This document shows positions 60,501 to 64,000 of a stretch of 64,000 nucleotides of DNA, one piece after another (position 1 is the first letter of the stretch; each line of letters begins with the position of its first letter). Source of the DNA: Hofstenia miamia (lineage: Eukaryota > Xenacoelomorpha > Acoela); assembly GCA_004352715.1 (NCBI GenBank), contig SCFE01000110.1, positions 1,062,914 through 1,126,913 on the forward strand, given 5' to 3'. The position numbers and the translations under genes were made by a program. Below the pieces are notes generated by a model that was not told the DNA's origin, searched no databases, and saw only the letters and a list, made by a program, of their open reading frames with translations.

Positions 60501-62129
60501 ATCGGAAGGCCAAACAGTAACGGCTGCTGCAACTTTTAAAATTGCATCGACTATTGCAATAAATATTTTTAGACATAGGAAAGCTACCAGAAAAACCACT
60601 GCAACTGGCATTATTTGTTAAAATACAATAGTGTTTATTAAGTTGTGTCAAAATTGCACTTTTTCGAATTATTAACTTCGGACCCATCCAGTTAGTGGAA
60701 CTTTTATGCGTAGATTACGAATTTGACATTTATTTAGTTCTGTGTGAGATAAAACCATTGACTTTTGCCTTTTTTAAATATTGAGATAATTATTTAGACT
60801 TATTTCATTGAAAATTTGGATTCACAAACGAAATAACACATTAATGTCATCATGCACTTTTATAATCGAAATAGACTTTCAGAGAATTTTCTAAATTTTC
60901 TTTCATTACAACAGTGGCGCAATATCTCTTATTTCGGGAAATAAGCAGAAAAAGGCTTTTCTGTTCCATCTTGCATTGTTAATTGTGAGTGGATTATTTG
61001 GCAAATTAATTTTTTCAACTTATTTCCCCATCTCCAGTGTAAAATACAAATACAAATTTACCTCATTGGCAGAAAAGGTTGTATTTATTTCGCAATTCTT
61101 TATTAAATGGATACGTGTCAATTTCAGGTAAATCAATTTGGGTATTTTCTTGTTTGTAGTATTTCCAGTTATTTTATAAAGATAAATTGCATTTGTATAT
61201 TAAGTAATACAGTGCATAGTTCTCGATGGTTGAGTGTTTATTTCATAAATAATCTGCAATTTTTCCTAATCAATATTCTCGGAGTTAATTATTTTTTAAA
61301 TTTCGATAAGTTGTATCATAAGGTTGAAAATCCATGTTTTTATGAGCCAACATTGTCGAATTTCTTTTGATAGCATTATTACAAACCCTTTCATTTTTCT
61401 ATTATATAGCTTCTGTAAAATGTTATATCTCTTTATATCATCTGAGATTAACGACATACTTTCAATAATGCGAGTGATAAGTACTCTTCTTTGATTTCGT
61501 TCTCTTTTTGGTGAATAATGTGAAATTTTTGGCAGATTTGCAAAACAGTGGCAAAGAATAATTACGATAGATTTATGGTTTGTTCAAAAATAAACTATCA
61601 TTTCAGAAAAAGGAAAATTTTTTGTCATTAGCAAACAGTAAGTTATATGCAAACGAATTATACCAAATACATGTAAATAATTAAAAAAACTGACTTCAGA
61701 ATGATGAGTCACATTGCCCTTTTATTTTATCAAGTTAAATTTGCATTGCTTAAGTGTCACTGAATGTATTTGGACTGGAATGCCAATTTACCCATACGAT
61801 ATTTCTAAATTACTTTTAAATCTCATTTGAAAATAAATGTAGGTTTAGAAATATATATCTTTTCAAAGATTAAATGAGATGTAGTGTAACAATTTTTGAA
61901 ATTTCAAAAGTGAATGGGTTTTCTAAACAAACAATAAAGTTAAAACCAGATTCATTTTCTACCCATAAAAGTTCCAAATTTGGACTGGGTCCGATTTTAA
62001 ATCGTTAATCTTGACACACCTTAGTGTATATAGTTATTAATAAAATTCAAAAGGAAAAATATTGCAACTTACTTGTTGTACATTCGAGGCTGTTGACAAT
62101 TGAATGAAATAACATAAAGTGAAGAATTA
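36055..62129 (-). CDS. Adhesion-type G-protein-coupled receptor gene (multi-exon, about 26 kb)
   Basis: A large split gene for a surface receptor of the adhesion GPCR (B2) family. I placed the exons by conserved sequence, AG/GT borders and matching codon phase. From 53382 down to 38058 eleven exons join in phase without conflict and give about 550 residues: HRM cysteine domain, GAIN domain, GPS with the HL|T cleavage motif, then seven helices. Family knowledge: the GAIN domain cuts itself at the GPS, leaving a non-covalently held N-terminal fragment, and the exposed strand acts as a tethered agonist. Upstream exons (60098-55387) give a Cys-bearing extracellular region I do not recognise. Phase does not match at two joints (57580 to 56941, and 55387 to 53382), so at least one exon is probably missing at each. 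The very 5' end and the C-tail junctions are also tentative. Introns hold a Tc1 element, two MITEs and an assembly gap. Confidence 0.88.
37447..37512 (-). CDS. Candidate small exon after helix 7
   Basis: Between an AG at about 37513-37514 and a GTAATT donor lies a basic stretch (KIKIGFDKFRKKRGFYSISK), as expected just inside the membrane after helix 7. Phase is compatible with the candidate exon upstream but not with the acidic-tail exon. Confidence 0.35.
37846..37905 (-). CDS. Candidate exon for the end of helix 7
   Basis: After an ATAG acceptor comes ALFPLLIIYLNKFF. It would continue the preceding ...FTIFTSTQ the way 'QG.FIF.FH....N' follows in adhesion GPCRs. The donor (GTGTTT) is weak and Ala replaces the near-invariant Gly. 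Confidence 0.4.
38058..38184 (-). CDS. Adhesion GPCR exon: helix 6 and first part of helix 7
   Basis: 127 bases, TTTCAG acceptor and GTACGT donor. The translation has LLVLIPIFGFSWAFGF, matching the family's helix-6 motif 'L.PL.G..W.FG', followed by the helix-7 start VFQYVFTIFTSTQ. The leading single base completes a Trp codon with the TG left by the previous exon. Confidence 0.88.
39754..39976 (-). CDS. Adhesion GPCR exon: helix 4 end, loop 2, helix 5
   Basis: 223 bases with AG and GTAGGT borders. It reads LPAVIVGISSAVDQL, a close match to the 'G.P..iV.i...vd' helix-4 block, then a loop with EICWMN, holding the conserved Cys-Trp of loop 2, then a hydrophobic helix 5 (FLLIAFILPILIIVVFNVFV). 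Confidence 0.92.
40123..40279 (-). CDS. Adhesion GPCR exon: helix 3 to start of helix 4
   Basis: 157 bases, TTTAG acceptor and GTAAGA donor. It reads GVFCTVAAIALHYLYMCVFF, with the helix-3 Cys and HY, then WMFCEGIYMYQSL, the family's 'W...EG..LY..L' signature, ending in IGWG split across the intron. Confidence 0.93.
40346..40570 (-). CDS. Adhesion GPCR exon: stalk end, helix 1 and helix 2
   Basis: 225 bases (75 codons, phase 0 at both ends). It begins LPPTTSSKWHSTILRVISW, the linker into the membrane. Helix 1 is ISIVALLLTIILYYIF, then a short basic loop, and helix 2 is LINLCFALLFATVLFV, with the typical 'iHlNLc.aLll....F' pattern in a shortened form. Confidence 0.92.
40735..40769. repeat. 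(TA)n microsatellite in an intron
   Basis: About 17 TA units between the GPS-side Tc1 element and the helix-1/2 exon. Confidence 0.9.
41088..42419 (-). mobile_element. Tc1-like DNA transposon in the adhesion GPCR intron
   Basis: Inverted ends CAGTAGGGGACAAATTATTA (left) and the matching reverse complement ending ...TAATTTGTCCCCTACTG (right) extend inward about 60 bases. The element is 1332 bp and is flanked by TA at 41086-41087 and 42420-42421, the Tc1/mariner target. It sits between the GPS exon and the first membrane exon. Its transposase lies on the minus strand, the same as the host gene. Confidence 0.92.
41403..42150 (-). pseudogene. Tc1-like transposase, frameshifted
   Basis: Frames read RRRLNSLGCRYVTPRR (second helix-turn-helix end), HWRRVSFSDESIFE (first catalytic Asp), CVFMNVGAPCHKAK, where the second catalytic Asp of 'QDNAPCH' is replaced, and LPWPSNSPDLNPIENIWG with the third acidic position intact. 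There are a frame break and stop near 41905 and another near 41565-41590. The catalytic loss and the breaks make it inactive. The N-terminal DNA-binding half is largely missing. Confidence 0.88.
42546..42666 (-). CDS. Adhesion GPCR exon: GPS autoproteolysis site
   Basis: 121 bases with TTTTTTAG and GTAAGA borders. The translation NFSSDGCIMIEYD, then VYCECDHLTSFTVLM, matches the GPS pattern 'W...GC.......C.C.HLT.FavLM'. Cleavage is expected between Leu and Thr of HLT. Downstream of the cut, TSFTVLMSM is the presumed tethered-agonist strand. The usual Trp before the GC is not seen, but the first Cys-containing strand is present in the preceding exon (QCVFYY). Confidence 0.93.
43309..44870. mobile_element. 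MITE with TTA target duplication (PIF/Harbinger-like)
   Basis: The ends AGTGGGTGATACA (43309) and TGTATCACCCACT (to 44870) are inverted, followed inward by GTCAAACTTGTGT-like sequence on both sides. TTA flanks both edges (43306-43308 and 44871-44873), and three-base TTA/TWA duplications are typical of PIF/Harbinger. No transposase is seen inside. Related ends in + orientation occur again inside at 44673-44698 and 44773-44799. Confidence 0.7.
44673..44799 (+). repeat. Two internal copies of the MITE end
   Basis: GAAGGGGTGATACAC followed by (T/-)GTCAAGCTT or GTTCAAACTT appears at 44673 and again 100 bases on at 44773, both in the same orientation as the left end. This suggests nested or tandem insertion of related MITEs. 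Confidence 0.7.
44962..45584. mobile_element. Non-autonomous hAT element with perfect 8-bp target duplication
   Basis: Left end CAGTTACAAGCGGTTCC; right end, reverse-complemented, CAGAGTTGCAAGCGGGTCAG. TACAACAG lies directly outside both ends (44954-44961 and 45585-45592). Eight-base duplications and CAG-type termini are hAT hallmarks. The 623-bp interior has no transposase. Near the right end are short runs of 'aaccgaccc' type sequence. It lies in the intron before the GAIN subdomain B exon. Confidence 0.82.
45676..45904 (-). CDS. Adhesion GPCR exon: GAIN subdomain B
   Basis: 229 bases. It reads KNPSGKEVGIALLILPKVEE, alternating hydrophobic beta strands, then a second strand region, ending SPQCVFYYPQY. 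That end supplies the first conserved Cys of the GPS and joins in phase (AA + G) to the GPS exon. Confidence 0.88.
45999..46027. repeat. (TA)n microsatellite
   Basis: About 14 TA units, intronic. Confidence 0.9.
46461..48240 (+). pseudogene. Possible decayed transposase, hAT-like (antisense to the host gene)
   Basis: Forward frames show an open segment 46461-46793 of unknown kind (WSEDRSEQLLVVLTGYLPFY), coding-like fragments through 47800, and an open segment 48027-48236 with INILPTPSTATVERLLTRAE. The last resembles the hAT C-terminal dimerisation block ('..iPpSSa..ERlFS.a'). All frames between are broken. I could not find the terminal repeats. The assignment is tentative. Confidence 0.35.
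48295..48394 (-). CDS. Adhesion GPCR exon: GAIN domain
   Basis: 100 bases with TTTTAG acceptor and GTAATC donor. It gives TISSNESLSFESEAMVLHAS with a strand-like end and fits in phase between its neighbours (phase 0 in, 1 base out). Confidence 0.8.
48471..48503. repeat. (TA)n microsatellite
   Basis: About 16 TA units, intronic. Confidence 0.9.
49106..49228 (-). CDS. Adhesion GPCR exon: GAIN subdomain A helices
   Basis: 123 bases (41 codons, phase 0 both ends). It reads KILVVINSLVDKESEETWEE, followed by further amphipathic helix and ISEVAL. The Trp-containing helix is a usual feature of GAIN subdomain A. Confidence 0.85.
50071..50226 (-). CDS. Adhesion GPCR exon: start of GAIN domain
   Basis: 156 bases (52 codons, phase 0 both ends) with ATTTAG and GTAAGT borders. 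It reads IDKLSTITAVIKNTTGYTTG and IEKTIDIINDISNHTETF, the amphipathic helices opening GAIN subdomain A. It has three N-x-S/T sites. Confidence 0.85.
50943..51049 (-). CDS. Adhesion GPCR exon: second half of hormone-receptor-like (HRM) domain
   Basis: 107 bases. It reads NVTRQCVYEENQKKSVWKAS then NHSQCVSKEW: the 'G...R.C......W......C' half of an HRM module, with the third and fourth Cys and the conserved Trp. It joins in phase to the exon at 53296-53382. Confidence 0.85.
51277..51402. other. Assembly gap flanked by poly-C
   Basis: Ten C, then 105 N (51287-51391), then eleven C. The homopolymer on both sides suggests a C/G homopolymer tract that stopped sequencing. It is in the intron between the two HRM exons. 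Confidence 0.95.
52795..53112 (+). other. Open frame of unknown nature, antisense in a receptor intron
   Basis: A 105-codon frame with ordinary amino-acid mix (EGVTVAISNYTDVLTEL, WSGWILSRDLKFPQEKK, FCTFCIHLPIQ). It reads more like a real protein fragment than most intronic frames here and is probably transposon-derived. No family recognised, no start context to support a gene. Confidence 0.25.
53296..53382 (-). CDS. Adhesion GPCR exon: first half of HRM domain
   Basis: 87 bases. It reads CEKNFDGKYMWEAIEAFTYS and then MQACINATG: the first two Cys and the Trp of an HRM module. The frame is also open upstream of the chosen acceptor, so the exon could start somewhat earlier. Phase does not match the exon at 55387. 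Confidence 0.78.
55387..55628 (-). CDS. Adhesion GPCR extracellular exon, possible beta-sandwich half
   Basis: 242 bases after a TTTTTTAG acceptor. It reads DLKVLILVRKESS, MYVSWNYEKELNITG, ARIYIKFS and VEFTLEI. Alternating hydrophobic strands with the VSW tryptophan recall fibronectin-III or immunoglobulin-like folds, but the match is too weak to name. One CC pair is present. Confidence 0.65.
56741..56941 (-). CDS. Adhesion GPCR extracellular exon
   Basis: 201 bases with TTTAG acceptor and GTAAGA donor. It reads ENVITVTPEMTNFTFIATIL and then SWDMNVFDQS, NVGCYETIFEYTFSL. It joins in phase to the exon at 55387-55628, and together they could make one or two strand-rich modules. I do not recognise the family. 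Confidence 0.65.
57580..57783 (-). CDS. Adhesion GPCR extracellular exon with Cys pairs
   Basis: 204 bases. It reads FGCIAKIEIHLFSSDD, IFVYIDIQFNIEER, FICFPDGF and EISCEPH: three Cys and beta-rich composition. Phase matches the upstream exon (AT + A) but not the next placed exon at 56941, so one exon is probably unplaced between them. Confidence 0.6.
59209..59344 (-). CDS. Adhesion GPCR extracellular exon
   Basis: 136 bases, TTTTAG acceptor and GTAAAT donor. It reads KKTYSYLLKIVPDQRN and LLEFFDVKPSENEVIFESR. No domain recognised. It fits in phase with both neighbours. Confidence 0.6.
59484..59534 (-). CDS. Adhesion GPCR small extracellular exon
   Basis: 51 bases between ATATTTAG and GTATTA. 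It reads KSVGNCTYQQPENVCT: two Cys ten residues apart (nine between them). Phases match on both sides. Confidence 0.58.
59883..60098 (-). CDS. Adhesion GPCR N-terminal extracellular exon
   Basis: 216 bases if started at the ATTTATAG acceptor. It reads NDTVEKYFLETVSKVNYFML, then Cys-containing helix-like sequence, then YYYNCMHFRDSYCTGYSVKD and FCDG. Four Cys. The frame is open some 30 codons further upstream, so an earlier acceptor is possible. Confidence 0.58.
62073..62129 (-). CDS. Candidate first coding exon with signal peptide
   Basis: After a TTTTTTTTAG acceptor the sequence reads ILHFMLFHSIVNSLECTT and ends at a good GTAAGT donor. The hydrophobic run followed by small residues would suit a signal peptide. 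Translation may start at the Met at 62115 or in an exon further upstream. It joins in phase to the exon at 60098. Confidence 0.45.
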
Positions 62130-62178
62130 CTAAAAAAAATTATATAATAAAAATAGCAAATTTGTCTGAATATAAAAA

Positions 62179-62181
<3 letters not shown>

Positions 62182-62209
<28 letters not shown>
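62182..62209. repeat. (TA)n microsatellite at a transposon edge
   Basis: About 14 TA units run directly into the left end of the mariner-type element. Confidence 0.9.
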
Positions 62210-62212
<3 letters not shown>

Positions 62213-63492
62213 TTAAGTCACTCCGTGATTTGAAATGATCAATACTACCAAACAAAAATTAAAGAAACATTCAAATCCAACTTTTATTTTTACTTGAAAT
62301 AGACAAGTTTATCATTACAATAACACTTCAATATGTTGACAACCAAGGGCGGAGCAGACTGTGAAACGGGAAATGCAGCTTTCTATGGTTCTTTGGAGCA
62401 TAGCTTGATCAACATCTTGGCAGGCTTTTGTGATGGCTTGCTTGAGACTGTCGATATTTTCATGATGAGTACCATAAACGAGATTCTTAATATGCCTCCA
62501 TAAGAAAAAGTCAGTGGGAGTTAGGTCAGGACTTCTTGGAGGCCATGAAACCCATCCACCTCGACCAATCCAACGCTGTGGAAAAGTGGAATTCAAGAAA
62601 TTCCGGACATCACTACTCCAATGAGGTGGTGCGCCGTCTTGTTGAAAGAAAGATCGGCTAAAGCACCGTCGTCTCTTTAACTCCGGAATAAAATAAGTTT
62701 GGAGCATTTCCAGATAGTCCGCCGATTTCACCGTTTCATTGAGAAAGAAAAACGGACCGATGAGTTTCTTTGATGACATTGCCACCCAAACATTCACTTT
62801 AGGAGATGCTCGAGGAACTGTGGTGAAGTTGTTTGGATTCTCATAGCCCAAAGGATGCAATTGTGTTTGTTAACTCGCCCCGTTAGATGAAACGTAGCTT
62901 CATCGGACCAAAACACATTCAGCAGGAACTCATCGTCTTCTTGGTGGAGCTGCAGCAATTCATCACACATTGCCTTGCGGGAGGAGAAGTCTTCCTCACT
63001 GAGTTCTTGAAGTACACGTAACACATAAGGTTTCATTTTGTTCTCACGTAAAATATTTGAGATACTGCCAATGGATATGTCCATCTCACGCGAAACGCGC
63101 CGAATAGACGATGAGGGTTCATTTTCGAATTGTTCAACCACTTTTTCCTGATCAATTTCTCTAGGGCGACCGCTCCTCTTAGCGTCTGCCACACTACCAG
63201 TTTCTTTAAACTAGGTATATAATGACAATATTGTTTTGTCGGATGGAGGTGTTGTTGAGAAATCATGCCGCCATTTGCGCTGAAGAGACACAACAGACTG
63301 CAGAGAGTGATATTCCAACACGATATAAACTCGTTCTTGTGTGGTTAGCATTTCTGAAATGAAAGTGAATGACGCATTTGCAAATATGTACAAACTTACA
63401 CCTATGATACGCATTATGATATATAATGTAACGTTCACAGGTTATTAAATTGCTGTCTGTGAGTGTCTGAAATCACGGAGTGACTTAATGAA
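62209..63492 (-). mobile_element. Mariner-superfamily element with DD41D spacing (rosa/Visitor-like)
   Basis: Inverted ends TTCATTAAGTCACTCCGTGA (left) and the exact reverse complement at about 63470-63492. The element is about 1.28 kb, inserted in or beside a TA array; the right flank is unsequenced after one base. The transposase on the minus strand has 41 residues between the second and third catalytic Asp, which marks the DD41D branch of the IS630-Tc1-mariner superfamily. Confidence 0.85.
62315..63351 (-). pseudogene. DD41D mariner-type transposase, one stop and one frameshift
   Basis: Starting at the Met at 63349-63351 (MLTTQERVYIVLEYHS) the frame gives an N-terminal helix-turn-helix, a TAG stop where Lys is likely (about 63211), GSVADAKRSGRPREI, a second helix-turn-helix (SIRRVSREMDISIGSISNIL) and NVFWSDEATFHLTG with the first catalytic Asp. 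A frameshift near 62850 follows. The rest is VNVWVAMSSKKLIGPFFFL, SFFQQDGAPPHWS (second Asp) and WPPRSPDLTPTDFFLWR (third Asp), ending at a normal stop. All three Asp are present, so decay is light and insertion fairly recent. Confidence 0.9.
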
Positions 63493-63493
63493 C

Positions 63494-64000
63494 NNNNNNN
63501 NNNNNNNNNNNNNNNNNNNNNNNNNNNNNNNNNNNNNNNNNNNNNNNNNNNNNNNNNNNNNNNNNNNNNNNNNNNNNNNNNNNNNNNNNNNNNNNNNNNN
63601 NNNNNNNNNNNNNNNNNNNNNNNNNNNNNNNNNNNNNNNNNNNNNNNNNNNNNNNNNNNNNNNNNNNNNNNNNNNNNNNNNNNNNNNNNNNNNNNNNNNN
63701 NNNNNNNNNNNNNNNNNNNNNNNNNNNNNNNNNNNNNNNNNNNNNNNNNNNNNNNNNNNNNNNNNNNNNNNNNNNNNNNNNNNNNNNNNNNNNNNNNNNN
63801 NNNNNNNNNNNNNNNNNNNNNNNNNNNNNNNNNNNNNNNNNNNNNNNNNNNNNNNNNNNNNNNNNNNNNNNNNNNNNNNNNNNNNNNNNNNNNNNNNNNN
63901 NNNNNNNNNNNNNNNNNNNNNNNNNNNNNNNNNNNNNNNNNNNNNNNNNNNNNNNNNNNNNNNNNNNNNNNNNNNNNNNNNNNNNNNNNNNNNNNNNNNN
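63494..64000. other. Unsequenced gap
   Basis: All bases are N to the end of the window. Confidence 1.

Overview
The window looks like nuclear DNA from an invertebrate animal. It is strongly AT-rich and full of (TA)n tracts, with long introns, split genes using GT-AG splice sites, two G-protein-coupled receptor genes and many decayed eukaryotic transposons. No rRNA, tRNA, CRISPR or bacterial-type operon was seen. I cannot fix the phylum from this sequence.

Layout. (1) 1-2225: AT-rich non-coding DNA with one 60-bp tandem repeat built round a palindrome (424-616). (2) 2226-17092: a badly decayed Ty3/gypsy-type LTR retrotransposon on the + strand. Its pol is interrupted inside the integrase by a second element (7993-13056) with inverted repeats of about 0.8 kb, AG termini and a probable 6-bp target duplication, which suggests a shrunken Polinton/Maverick-like element. 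(3) 17950-20460: a minus-strand gag and integrase fragment of another retroelement, then a pogo/Tigger-type DDE transposase fragment on +. (4) 20460-28178: non-coding, with most of the (TA)n arrays. (5) 28179-29096: an intact single-exon rhodopsin-class GPCR. (6) 29097-36054: non-coding, with a segmental duplication centred on a single N that looks like two haplotypes placed side by side. (7) 36055-62129, minus strand: an adhesion-type GPCR spread over about 26 kb. I could place about 18 exons by translation and by matching intron phases. In protein order they give a possible signal peptide, a Cys-containing N-terminal region I do not recognise, a hormone-receptor-like (HRM) cysteine domain, a GAIN domain, a GPS autoproteolysis site (HL|T), seven membrane helices and an acidic Ser-rich tail. 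Its introns carry a Tc1-like element, a probable PIF/Harbinger MITE with TTA target duplications, a hAT MITE with a perfect 8-bp target duplication, and a poly-C-flanked assembly gap. (8) 62209-63492: a mariner-type element with DD41D spacing just upstream of the receptor, then unsequenced N to the end.

The only genes that look functional are the two GPCRs. They are unrelated in structure (class A, intronless; adhesion class, about 20 exons), lie on opposite strands and share no visible regulation. Almost everything else with coding signal is transposon debris. The least explained parts are the long-inverted-repeat element nested in the gypsy integrase, a small 'FSGI(N/S)' module that seems to occur in both that element and the 3' part of the LTR element, and the unrecognised N-terminal region of the adhesion receptor.
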